This document shows, piece after piece, positions 1-10,243 of a stretch of 64,000 bases of DNA (its first letter is position 1; every line of letters starts with the position of its first letter). The stretch comes from Nicotiana tabacum (Eukaryota; Streptophyta; Magnoliopsida; Solanales; Solanaceae), in contig NC_134101.1 in assembly GCF_000715075.1 (NCBI RefSeq), forward strand, positions 140,010,237-140,074,236, in the 5' to 3' direction. Position numbers and translations under genes: made by a program. Under the pieces are notes generated by a model, which saw only the letters and a list, made by a program, of their open reading frames with translations, was not told the DNA's origin and made no database searches.

Positions 1-329
1 CCTCAGTACTTAAGCTATAGGCAAAACCCGGCCTCAAGTCCTCCCGACTAGCCCAACATCAACACAGAGATCACATCTCGCCCCTCGTTCAGGGAATCAC
101 AAGCCATTGATGTACATCTGATACTAAGCACTCATGCATACATACGAGCGCGTGGAAGGAATTCAAAGAGTTACATTTCAAGCTATCAAGGACGCACGAT
201 AAAAATTCAAGAATGTGAAGTTTTTCCTAAAGGTTCTGCAGTCTCCCGAGGATAAGTACAGATATCTCTGTATCGGTCCGAGAGACTCTACTAAACCTGC
301 TCATGATTTGTGAGACCTATGTAACCTAG
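1..329 (-). other. Leader of a minus-strand gypsy retrotransposon (partial)
   Basis: Read on the minus strand, this stretch follows directly after the LTR (345-3539) and the primer binding site (330-341), so it is the untranslated start of the internal region of an LTR retrotransposon. The gag and pol genes would lie left of the window. I see no long reading frame. The assignment rests on position; the exact family is not certain. Confidence 0.6.
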
Positions 330-341
330 GCTCTGATACCA
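330..341 (-). other. Primer binding site, initiator tRNA-Met type
   Basis: On the minus strand the bases read TGGTATCAGAGC, the classic plant LTR-retrotransposon primer site complementary to the 3' end of initiator tRNA-Met. It lies three bases after the end of the LTR, where minus-strand DNA synthesis would be primed. This fixes the orientation of the left-edge element as minus. Confidence 0.88.
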
Positions 342-954
342 ACTTGTCACGACCCTAAAATTGACCCGATCGTGATGGTGCCTATCTTGAAACTAGTCCA
401 GCCGACACAACTCCAAATTAACCATTAATCAATAAGAATCAATTTTAGGCCTTTAATTAAACAAATATTTCATAATGTAAGTCTAAATGAACAGTGCAGA
501 AATAATATACACGCCCGACATCGGGGTGTCACAAGTCACGAGCACCTACTAAGGTCTGAATACAACGAAAAGTCTGAAAATGTACTAAGTACAATCTAAT
601 GAAAACAAGAGGGAGAAAAGCAATGTTGTGAACGCCAGGCAGCTACCTTGCTAAACTCCGATGACTCTGCTTCTGAGCAATCAACACCCGCTACCAGGTT
701 CAGAAATACCTGAATCTGCACACAAGGTGCAGAGAGTAATGTGAGTACTCCAACTCAGTAAGTAGTAAAGGTAAATGAAAGCTGATCAGTAAGAAAACAC
801 GTAAGCCACGTTAAAATGCTACAACAAAGGCAAGATAGTTCCAACATAGTACAGAAATCATTTACTTCGTAAATCATGCTCAGTTCTGGTAAAAACCTTT
901 TAAAATAAATTTTTAACAGTTTCAAACGAGTGATAAAATAGTAAGTAAACATGA

Positions 955-1130
955 TAGAAACGTAAGCATCCCCTCGGGCAAATCATGTATCATAAGTTGC
1001 CCTTCGGGCATAATATCAATAGAAACAGCCCCTCGGGCTACCTCACAATCAGTCGTAATCAGCTCTTCGGGCATAACATAAATCAAGAACTGCCCCTCCG
1101 GCAATAACATGGAACAACATCAGTCCCTCG
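955..1130 (-). repeat. Short interspersed ccctcgggc repeats in the LTR
   Basis: The motif ccctcgggc, or close forms such as cccttcgggc and tcttcgggc, recurs about seven times with 20-45 bases of AT-rich spacer. Each core is a small palindrome-like CTCGGG box. The block lies inside the minus-strand LTR. Function is unknown. Confidence 0.6.
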
Positions 1131-1150
1131 GGCTATATCACATATCACAC

Positions 1151-1350
1151 TGGGTATCCGCGCTCATTGGGGGTATACAGACTCCAAGAGGGGCCCCTTA
1201 CGACCCAAGCGCAATATCAAGCCATCTAGTGGCATAATCAATATATCACTCACTCAGGGTACCCGCGCTCACTGGGGGTGTACAGACTCCGGGAGGGGCC
1301 CCTTAAGGCCCAAGCGCAATATCAAACCATCTCGTGGCATAATTAAACAG
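1151..1350 (-). repeat. Two-copy tandem repeat, period about 105 bp
   Basis: Two diverged copies begin near 1151 and 1256. Each carries gggta-ccgcgctca-tggggg, cagactcc, ggggcccctta and caagcgcaatatcaa in the same order. A third partial echo (catctcgtggcataat, cctcatatcaagcc) follows to about 1410. This is internal duplication within the LTR. Confidence 0.7.
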
Positions 1351-2600
1351 GCTCTCAGCCTCATATCAAGCCACCTCGTGGCCTAACAAATTAGGCCCTC
1401 GGCCTCATAATAATTAATCGGTACCACACTACAGCGGCGCGCAACCTGATCCCATAAAATCTTCACAACACAGTCCCTCGGCCTCACTCAGTCAAAAATC
1501 TCTCAAGCCACTCGGGAAACAGTAACACATGATGCTCAGCCCAAAATATCATTTAAAATGTCAAAAACGGAGTAAAAATGGATGAGTTATGAAAGTAGTA
1601 GATTATAGCATGACTGAGTACAAGTACAAAGTCAAAACAGTGAGGAATAAAAGTAAAATTCTCTAAGGGTCCAAAATAGTTAGCACGAGGCCCAAATAAG
1701 GAATTTAGCCTAAAACATGATGATAACAAACAGTTTTTCAATCGAATACGCAGTAAAACAATCATTCGAGATGGACTAAGTCTCAATCCCAAACAGTGCA
1801 CTCCCCACGCTCATCATCTAGCATGTGAGTTACCTGAATATAGCACAACGATGTGAAATCTGGGGTTTCATACCCTCAGGACAAACATTTACAATCATTA
1901 CTTAACTCTATCCAGTCCAAACTCTAGTCTGCGATGCCTTCGCCTCTCGAATCAGTCTCCAATTGCTCCGAGTCTAACCGAACTCAGTTCCACATCATTA
2001 ATACACGCTAAAGGAACAAAGCCGAAGCGAAAATAATTGAATTAACTCAAAAATCCCGAAATTGGCCAAACCCGGCCCCCGGGCCTATTTCTCGGAATCT
2101 GATAAAAATTACATCGATAGAATCCTCATCCTCCCACGAGTTTATACATACTAAGAACATCAAAATCAGACCTCAATGGACCCTCAAATTCCCAATTTAC
2201 ACTCTCCAAAATCAAGCCCTAATTCCCCAATTTTAGGCTTTAATTTCCACATATTTCATGTTTAAACAAGTAAGAATCAACATAGGATCGAGTATTGAGT
2301 TCAAAAATCTTACCTCCAAGTGTTTCCCTTTGATTCCCTCTTCAATTCTTCTCAAAAAGCTCCAAAATCGCTCAAAAATGGTGAAAGTTAGACCCAAAAT
2401 CGTGGACAATGGCGCTTTAAACATTCTGCCCAGGTCAGAAATGCCTTCTTCGTGAACGCAGTCAAAGCCTCGCGTTCGCGAAGCACAAATAATTCACAAC
2501 TCAAATTTCCTCTTATGCAAATGCGAGCACACCTTCGCGAATGTGATGCCTTACTCAGCTTAGCCTATGCGAACGCGTTACCTCAGTCGCGAACGCGATG

Positions 2601-2829
2601 CTCAATCAGACTAAACCTTCGGGAACGCGGGACCAACACCGCGAATGCGAAGGGCAACTGGCCTACCTCACTCAACATCTCTTCACGAACGCATAAGCCC
2701 TCTCGCGAACGCGATGCTCAATCATACTCAACCTTCGGGAACGCGGGACCAACACCGCGAATGCGAAGGGCAACTGGCCTACCTCACTCAACATCTCTTC
2801 ACGAACGCATAGCCCTCTCGCGAACGCGA
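2601..2829 (-). repeat. CpG-rich 117-bp tandem repeat (two copies) in the LTR
   Basis: Copy one (2601-2717) and copy two (2718 to about 2829) are nearly identical and contain cgcgaacgcg, gaacgcgggacc and gcgaatgcgaaggg. The surrounding LTR is AT-rich and poor in CpG, so this is a local CpG island built from the core cgaacgcg, which also occurs singly from about 2455. The open frames across it are by-products of the repeat. Confidence 0.75.
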
Positions 2830-3444
2830 AGAGCAAAACTCTACAACGCTGATCTGAAGCAAGCTGCAACTTTCAAAACTCACTCGAAATTTACGTTTAA
2901 CCACCCGAAACTCACTCGAGGCCCTCGAGACCTCAACCAAACATGCTAACATATCCCATAACCTCATTAAAACTTGTTCCAAACTTCGGAATGCTCAAAA
3001 CAACATCAAAATACCAAAATCACATCGGATTCAAGCCTAAGATTTCCAAGAACTTCCAAATTTCGCTTTGGATCAAAAAGTCTATCAAACCTCGTCTGAA
3101 TGACCTGAAATTTCGTACACATGTCAAAAATGACACAACGAACCTACTCCAACTTCTGGAATTCCATTCCGACCCCTATATCAAAATCTCACCTATCAAC
3201 CGGAAAATGCCAAAATTTCAATTTCGCTAATTCAAGCCTAATTCTATTCTGGACCTTCAAAAAATATTCCGACCACTCTCCTAAGTCCCAAATCACCTAA
3301 CAGAGTTAACCAAATCATAAAAATTTCAATCCAAGGTCATCTGCTAACAAGTCAAATCTTGATCAAACCTTTCAAATTTTAAGCTTCAAACTGAGAACTG
3401 TTCTTCAAAATTTATTTCAGTTACCCTGAAAACCAAAACGGACG

Positions 3445-3453
3445 ATTTATATA
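3445..3453 (-). promoter_or_regulatory. TATA-like box of the minus-strand LTR
   Basis: The minus strand reads tatataaat about 90 bases after the LTR start, a usual place for a short U3 promoter. It is identified by motif and position only. Confidence 0.4.
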
Positions 3454-3539
3454 GGTCATAATACATCACACGGGGCTAGACTTGCCTAAGAACTGGCGAG
3501 CGAAGTGCAAAATCTCAAAACGATCGGTCGGGTCGTTAC

Positions 3540-3588
3540 TGCCACCAACTCCGAGAAGAGGTAGCTCGACTACTTAACAAGGGTCACC
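3540..3588 (+). pseudogene. gag fragment of element B, left of the CACTA insertion
   Basis: About 16 codons in one frame match the conserved gag segment of Tat-lineage gypsy elements: a QLREEV-like start, a run ending LLNKGH, then an abrupt switch into CACTA-terminus sequence. The same frame resumes at 27860 with the next residues of that conserved block (EILSD). The fragment is therefore the 5' half of a gag gene split by a DNA transposon. Its own 5' side is cut by the minus-strand LTR ending at about 3539. The region is short, but agreement on both sides of a 24-kb insertion makes the call fairly secure. Confidence 0.7.
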
Positions 3589-3616
3589 GATTACAAGAAA
3601 AAAGGTCTTTAGTGGC
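3589..3616. repeat. Left terminal inverted repeat of the CACTA-like element
   Basis: It contains tacaagaaaaaaggtcttta followed by gtggcaat. About 24 of 28 positions agree with the reverse complement of 27832-27859. Further ggcaat and attgccgc subterminal boxes follow to about 3720. Confidence 0.7.
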
Positions 3617-4677
3617 AATAAATATTCTTTTAGAGGCAATAGCTATTGCCGCAAAAACTATTACCGACAATTAGCTATTTGCCGTTGTATCCAACGTTGT
3701 TAAAAGCTCTAGCGGCAATTATATCAAGTGCTAGTAAAGGTCCCAATTCTTGCCGCTAAAAGATGGAGTTTTTAATGGCATTTAGTTACTGGAAATTACA
3801 ATAGCCACTAAAGATACCCATCAATTAGCCTTTTATTTTGCTTTAGCAGCATTTATTATGGCCGGTATATATTTATTTTAATGTTGATAAAGGTAACTTT
3901 TTAATAGCCATTATAATAACACTTAAATCTATACCCAGCCTTGCAATTAAATATGTTACTCATTCAAGAAATAATAACAATATTTTATTAAATCTATAAT
4001 ATACAAAAATAATTGCTAATACATAAATTTAGAGTATCAACACAAAGAAAAAATACATCATTCGAATCCAGTAATAGTTGTTTCTCCTTCTACAAGCCTA
4101 GTGCCATACAGTGTCAATTTTAGCCTTCAAAGAACCATCATTTTCAGATGTGGTAGACCAAAGTATTTATTCTCTCAATAGTCATTTCTACCCCAACGTG
4201 AATCCGATGATACCGGTCATTATCCATGGTGTCTTGGACAAGGCTAAACAAACACGATCGATTCTTGATAACTCCAGCAAGTTGCATCCATTCGACAGTA
4301 ACTTTGTAGCCACGTCATTTGTGGATTGTCGTTTCGAAGCAAATTTCACAAAAAATGTTGTTAGAAAACTTACGCCATCTACTCGTGAAAAAAAATAACA
4401 TATATACAGTCGAAGTTAGACGATGAAGGCAAAGATAAACCTTGATTCTCTTCAACTTTGTACTCTTAGCTCTTTGTTCATTAAGCATTACAGATGACTA
4501 GTTCATGTTAACCAGAAAAAACACACATTCAAATACAAAATAATTGAATACAGTTTTTGAAAAATATAAGATAACAAATAATGCACAAATAGTAATTGTG
4601 GCAGAGAAGCAAACCCAATATAACTCACGATCAAATAAGTTAAAGCTTCTCAAGATATAATGTCGTCAAATTGATAT
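3617..4677. other. Left arm of the CACTA-like element, no gene recognised
   Basis: The first 130 bases hold subterminal boxes (agaggcaat, attgccgc, tagcggcaat, attcttgccgc). The rest is AT-rich. An open frame of 95 codons from 4111 begins at a GTG and has no motif I recognise. It could be a decayed exon of a captured or transposase gene, but nothing supports that. Confidence 0.5.
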
Positions 4678-4682
4678 CTCAT
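4678..4682. repeat. Target site duplication CTCAT (left copy)
   Basis: CTCAT immediately before the 5' LTR of element 1 is repeated exactly at 25970-25974 after the 3' LTR. Five bases is the usual gypsy target duplication. The perfect match shows that the two LTRs belong to one insertion. Confidence 0.9.
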
Positions 4683-5282
4683 TGTTGATACCCAATTTTT
4701 TTCTAGGTATTTTTGTACCCAAAATACTTCCAAAATAGCATGTATGTGCATATATAAGCACACCCAAGAGTTTTAGTATTTTTAACGATTTTTAAACCGA
4801 TTTATCACCTATTTTAATACCACAAAATCCAATAACTATTCTCAAAATTATCATTTTTGGTGAATAACTTATTTCATTCCCGTATTTTCACCAAAATATA
4901 ATTAAGGTGATTTTTGCATATTTTTTACAAATTTATTTGGCATTCTTTAAAGCTAAATTGCATATAATTGCAATTATAGCCTATTTTGTAATTAATAGCA
5001 TTTTATAACAATAAAATTTGCTCCAATATTTTTAAATTAATATTTATATAATATTTTCCTACCTAATATTTTTAATTTTCTTTTAAAATCGTTATTACTA
5101 TTTATATAAAATAGAAAGGGGAAAAGTGGCTATTTAAAACCTAGCCCCAGTTGCATTTCAATTACAGCCCAAATTGCACCCCAATTCGACCCAATTTCAA
5201 TCCACAAATCAAATGACCCAATTTCAATTTAGCCCGCCCCTGACCAACTAACCTAACCCGCATGGCCTCCCCTTTTAATCCA

Positions 5283-5309
5283 GGTCGTTGATCATTCTGA
5301 TCAACGGCC
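5283..5309. promoter_or_regulatory. Conserved 12-bp-arm palindrome in the LTR
   Basis: Arms ggtcgttgatca and tgatcaacggcc are separated by ttc. The same palindrome, with arms tending to ggccgttgatca, occurs at the equivalent place in all four LTRs of elements 1 and 3. It lies about 1.5 kb upstream of the TATA box. It could be a protein-binding site or a hairpin. Function is unknown. Confidence 0.6.
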
Positions 5310-6768
5310 ACGATCAGTTCTTTCCTTTTTAATTCCCACTTACACCCTAACCCTAAATCACTTCTATCAGATACGCCGTCGCTAAACCCTCGTCCTCTCA
5401 AACTCTCTCTAGCCTTCTCCGAAACCCTAATCTTCCCCACTGGTTTCTACCCTTTTTCACCAGAACCCATGGCATCCCAAGCCCTGGGTGACCTGTACTC
5501 ACCTCCATGTGCTCTTGTACACTTGCTGCTTGAAGAATCGAGGTGTGACCTTGAAGGTTTTCGCTCAGATCTCCGCCGATTCAAGTTTCACGGCCATCTC
5601 CGACTTTGCTCCAGCATGTCTTGGTCCTATGAGCCTATCTCCGACTCATCCGACTCAGATCAGACCTTTTCCAGGCCTTTCTCGCCTCTAGGGTTCTTCT
5701 GAAAACCTAGCCTTTCGAGGTTCTCCTAATTTCTCTAGATCTATTCTAGATCTATTTTTATTTTAAGGTTTTCAAACGATTTCTCGAAGTTTCTTTCAAA
5801 ACTTTGCTTTCAAAACCGTTCATCTTCTTCGACTTAGGGTTTTTAGCATTACTTGCTCTACTGTGACTCTCATGTGTTTTCACTGTATTTGTTCTACTGT
5901 GATTCTTGTGTGTTTTTCTTCGACTATACTTTCTTCTACCATTTCCTTATGATTTCTTTTACTGTATCTTGTTCTTTTATTATGTTTTCATGAAATGTGT
6001 AAGGTCTTAAGTTCCTTTGGGTTTTCTGAACTTATTTTGTTATTATTCCTGCCTGATTTACTTGCTTTCATCTCTACACTCGATTAATGGTAAAAACCCT
6101 AGAATTTGGGAGTTTCATTCGAGTTCTTGAGGCCACTTGTTACGTGACTTGTTTGCTTCCCATCTCTGAACTTGTTTGGTTTCAAATCCCTAATTTCTGA
6201 GTTCCTGAAGTTGTTTCATCTTTGCCTGACCTTCTGTATGCTCTTTGATATTCCCTCTTGCCTATAGTCCACTACTCACTGATTTTTGATTGCATGACAC
6301 TTTTCTTTGTTTTAAATCCAGCCTCGCATGTTTAAAGCTTATGCACTCTTTATAGGTAGAATTTCCCACTCAGAATAACCTCTGATTTTGGGACTGATTT
6401 CAGACTTCCTTGTATAAGCCTGATTGATTCATTCCTTGTTTAATTTGAAGACCCTCTCTAACCTTTCGATTCCCCTATTTTCTGACTCGGTTCATTAGTG
6501 ATTTTGAATCTCTGATTCCCTGATTTACTATGTACTAATTGATTTACTCCTTGCCTTATTTATTTAACCGTGTATTTCAAATTCTCCCCTATGTATTTAC
6601 CTCTTATTCGTATGCTATGCACAATGTGTTACTTGATCCCCTTTTCCTTAAATAATTTCTGCCTTTTACCATTCAAATTTGGACTCCTTAAATAAAGGAA
6701 TCTCTGCTATTGATTGATTTTAATTGATACATGATTATTTTCTTGCCTTGCTTACCCTGATTTCAAAG

Positions 6769-6776
6769 TATAAATA
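6769..6776 (+). promoter_or_regulatory. TATA box of the 5' LTR of element 1
   Basis: TATAAATA lies in caaagtataaatacatg. The equivalent sequence is present in the 3' LTR and, reversed, in both LTRs of element 3. It is the best candidate for the core promoter, which would give a U3 of about 2.1 kb. Confidence 0.55.
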
Positions 6777-7935
6777 CATGCTCCTCTCTTAACACAAACA
6801 CAAAAAAAACACTTCAGAATTCAAACACACTTCGAGCACTTTTTTTTCACAATTGAACACTATCCAATTTCAAAAACTCTCTCTACTACTACTCTACCTC
6901 TAATACTGAGCACTCTGCTCCTCTTCTCTTTACTGTCTAAAACATTCTTGAGTTCCTTTTGAACTCTCAAGTACTTGCGGAGGAATTTGGATTTTGATCC
7001 TGCAGACTTCTGGCTGTTTTATTTACTTTTGTTGTTCTGCTGTTCTAAAACTTGCAACTGTTATGTCACTCTAGTTAAATAATACCCTCACTACTATGTG
7101 TTTATTTTACTCCTAGCCTATTGTGCTTTCTTGCACTATGCATCTATATCCTAGTCTGCTATGCTCTCCTTCCTTATGTTTCCGCACCCTTAGCATATTA
7201 TGCTTTCTTTCTTTCCTTGTGTTTCTGTAAATGCTTTTCTAGGTGAGTCCCTTCCCTCTGACCCCCTTTTGTGTGAGAGTACAATTCTGAGTCATGGCAG
7301 CACCCTGTTATTGCTGCCCATGACTTTGAACTAGGTTCTTAAACCCTTACTCAAATCAATTCCCACTCCCTTCTTGCCCTTTTATGTGCTGAGCCTTGAC
7401 TCAAGTCTGGTGGTGTTCTAATCACCATCCAAACTCAAGTCTGACTTCTAAAGTCTGATCTTAATTTGATTGGAACAAGCAATTGGTCAGGGGTGTGCCA
7501 GTCTATACCTATGGCTGGGCATGACCACCCTTTGCTATGGTTCCCCAATCTCTCTTTCACTTTGTACTCATTCCTAGTTCTAAGTTCTGCCCCTCTCTGG
7601 TAAGCCATGTTCCACTGAACTTGGATGCCTGAGGGCTGGCTGTTTTGCACTGCACTATTCTAATTCTAAATGACATCCTGAGTGTAAGCAATGCCGGGAA
7701 TCCTTGAGATTCTTTGGAACTTTCAAACACTTTAGATAAAGAGAAGCCTTTGGAAATTCGGAATTGGTTAATCACATGTTGTTGGGCATTAAGATTGAAT
7801 TAGGCTGCTCGGATCTAGCTGTTAGTTTTTAATGTATTTATTTTCTTTCTTTTGGTCTGTAATAATTTGTATAAAGGATTTGGGGAATATAGTAAAAGGG
7901 TGTGGGAGGGGTTTTACATTCTTGCATCAGTAGGG

Positions 7936-8233
7936 GTAGAAACCATGCTTTAGGATTGTAATTTTTTAGAAATCCTGCCTATAGGGCTGTTCAATATTTC
8001 TGGTTCCACATCACCTAGAGACCATGCCTATAGGGTTAACGCTTCATTGTGTTACAAATCACATAGAAATCATGCCTATAGGACTTAACGTTCATGTAAT
8101 CAATGCATATAGAGATCATGCCTATAAGGAATGCATATACATTAGGCAAACTGTAGGGTTAATTAACCCAATCATCTTTTACAAGTTCAATAACAGGTTT
8201 TAGAAAAATCAAAATAGATATCATGCCTATAGG
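7936..8233 (+). repeat. Array of catgcctatagg motifs in the 5' LTR
   Basis: About six boxes of the form ga-atcatgcctatagg recur near 7940, 7970, 8020, 8067, 8114 and 8217, with spacers of 30-100 bases unrelated to each other. The spacers are not tandem copies, so the short box rather than a longer unit is what repeats. Confidence 0.6.
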
Positions 8234-9539
8234 ATCAGCATCAAACTCGTCTGATTCGCTTAAAATAATAATAATCTATTAACTGGTCCTTAATGTCTTA
8301 ATACAGCAACGATTTCAGAAGTCTTAATTCTTTGGCAAAAACTCTCTTGACTCAGTATGCTTTTAAATCACTCAAATCGGCATCTTTTTCTGAAACAGTT
8401 TCTTTCTAAACATTCTGTCTAAATGTTTTACTCAGACCCTGAAATTGTCTTTTAAAACAGTTGCTACTTACCCTTTCCTTAGATATTTCTATCTCTGAAA
8501 CTCTTTCACAACCATTTATGTGTTTTATTTTTACTGCAGTCCATACTTTCTTTTCAAAACTCCTCTGCATTGGACTACTTTTTCCTGAAACCAGTACCTT
8601 TTAAATCACTCGCTTGAAATACCTTAATCTCTGACAATCGGATCCGAGTTGCCTAATGTAGACTTTCTGTCTAAATGTATGTGTTGAACTAGTCCGCTCG
8701 CCACTTAATTTTTTAACTTAAGACCAAATCAGTATATGCTAAGACATGCTAAACTAAGTGTTTGTTTGGTTAAGGGGTTTACTTGAGCCTTACCTATTTG
8801 TTTTGTTCATCCTTATATTTGTTACTTGTTTTGTATGTCGCAATTAGATATTTAACCTTTGAACCCCATATATGCCTATATCCCTTTCCTTCCCCTTTAG
8901 GATTAGAAGTCCTGATACCCCGGGACTGATAGGTTGGGACGGGTACTAGCATGCAATAAGTAAACGAGACTGATCGCGTTTAAATACCTTAACAGGGTGG
9001 GAAGGGTAGATATGGATATGATGACCGATGCGCTAATATCACGTGCGACCCCTCTTCTGAGGAGTGATCGCTGGGTATTGCATTGAAGTGATCCATATTA
9101 ATTATAAACTTAAGACTCCTCTCCCTTTACTTGCTTTCATCTCTTCTTGTAAAACTGTTTAAATCTCTTTTTCATGAATTTCTGCCTTGTCTACTTATCT
9201 TTGAAAATTTTCAACTTGGTCGCAATCTTATGTGCGAATCCTTATTTAAGCCTTAATTTTTTACTTGTAAAGTCACAATTGCAACATGGCCGGGAACCAC
9301 ACTAGTGGATCTTGAGGGGTGCCTAACACCTTCCCCTCGGAATAATTTCTAGCCCTTACCCTAATCTCTGGTCTCTTCATCTCAAACCCTTCTTAAAGTG
9401 TCCTAATGCACTATAATAATTAGGTGGCGACTCTTCAACTTCTAAACCCAATTCTCAAAAGGGAATAGAGTTGTCCTCCCAATGTCGTATACCCGATTTC
9501 TGACCCCCACGGTTAGAGGAAAAGGGGGCGTCGACAGCA

Positions 9540-9557
9540 TGGCGATTCTGCTGGGGA
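9540..9557 (+). other. Primer binding site of element 1
   Basis: TGGCGATTCTGCTGGGGA lies three bases after the 5' LTR, the standard place for a primer site. It begins TGG, complementary to a tRNA CCA end. Ogre elements usually use tRNA-Arg, and this sequence could fit, but I cannot confirm the tRNA without a search. Element 3 has a matching site with two G-to-A changes. Confidence 0.75.
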
Positions 9558-10243
9558 ATTTCGTTAGGCTTTTACCATTGCATGTTGCTTGTGACTTTAC
9601 TATCTCATTAATTGCTTTATTTACTGTCTTTTATTCTTTCACTACGAAACTGACTTGGCTCTTCATGTCTTTTCTTTCCTTTAGCTACTTTCCTTTATTG
9701 CTTTATTTCAATGCTGTTGTAATTACTACAATTATTGTAATTATTTATCTTATGAACGTGAAAATACATGTCAATTTGTTTCATTCTTATAAACTACATC
9801 TTCAACATCATATTCCACTCATGCCAAACAAACACCATAGCAACGCTTATAATGAGTGGTTGCTCTCTTCCAATATTATCACCCTTTAAATTCGGCAAAG
9901 GCGTATTTGCGGTAAAATTAGTCGATCAGCGGTACTGTCGACGGTTCCTTGCCTTTCCCTCTTGAGTTGTCCGCTCAAGGGTACCTGTCTAATACCCAAT
10001 AGAAACCTTACTCTGTCTAATTGTGCTTGCATCATGATCAAACCTAGCTGAGTTAGTTATGTTGTCCACATAATGACTCATTAAGATAGCCTTGTCCAAA
10101 GTCCATCGGGTTTCCCTGAAACCCAAACAGACACCTACATGTTCTGTGCATTTATTTGGAGAACTAAATGCTTTTTATGCTAATTATTGGTTTAAATAGT
10201 CGAGTCTGGCGGGGTAAGGGTCTAACACTCTGTTTTACAGAAA
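9558..10243 (+). other. Untranslated leader of element 1
   Basis: About 690 bases separate the primer site from ORF1. A 135-codon frame from 9482 starts inside the LTR, is rich in hydrophobic residues and has no counterpart I can see in element 3, so I do not call it. Just before ORF1 the text ctgttttacag resembles a 3' splice site, but the equivalent AG is not kept in element 3. Confidence 0.6.

Larger units (their letters stand above)
345..3539 (-). mobile_element. 5' LTR (about 3.2 kb) of a minus-strand Ty3/gypsy element
   Basis: On the plus strand it opens with tgtcacgaccc and closes with gggtcgttac, so the two ends are near-inverted copies. The minus strand therefore starts with gtaacgaccc and ends with gggtcgtgaca, next to a tRNA-Met primer site. 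A TATA-like box sits about 90 bases inside the minus-strand start. Interior repeats (955-1130, 1151-1350, 2601-2829) and open frames such as 2452-2949 belong to the LTR and are not genes. The outermost base at 3540 does not give a perfect terminal CA, so that boundary may be off by one or two bases. The other LTR and the target duplication lie outside the window. Assignment to gypsy comes from the terminal signature; no coding domain is visible. Confidence 0.75.
4683..9536 (+). repeat. 5' LTR of element 1 (4854 bp)
   Basis: It begins TGTTGATACCC and ends GGGGGCGTCGACA. The partner LTR is 21100-25969 and is alignable over its whole length. Contents in order: an AT-rich U3 start, a perfect palindrome (5283-5309), a TATA box (6769-6776), a stretch of gcctatagg boxes (about 7936-8233), and the conserved end with gggtgcctaacacc, aggtggcgactc and gggggcgtcgaca. 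The open frames within it (for example 5162-5440, 5469-5702, 7435-7650) repeat in the other LTR but show no domain and I do not call them genes. Confidence 0.93.

Noticed and set aside
2452..2949. 165-codon open frame in the left LTR
   Set aside because: It is created by the 117-bp CpG-rich repeat with a period divisible by three. It has Arg/Ser-rich composition and no domain.
4111..4398. 95-codon open frame in the CACTA left arm
   Set aside because: It starts at GTG, has no recognisable domain or neighbour, and its length is not unusual for random sequence.
5162..5702. Open frames on both strands in the 5' LTR of element 1
   Set aside because: They recur in the 3' LTR but with frame changes, have no domain, and lie upstream of the LTR TATA box.
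7940..8240. CRISPR-like spacing of short repeats in the LTR
   Set aside because: Boxes are short, imperfect and irregularly spaced in a plant retroelement. There is no array structure or cas gene.
9482..9889. 135-codon hydrophobic frame overlapping LTR end and leader
   Set aside because: It starts within the LTR and crosses the primer site. No counterpart is seen in element 3.
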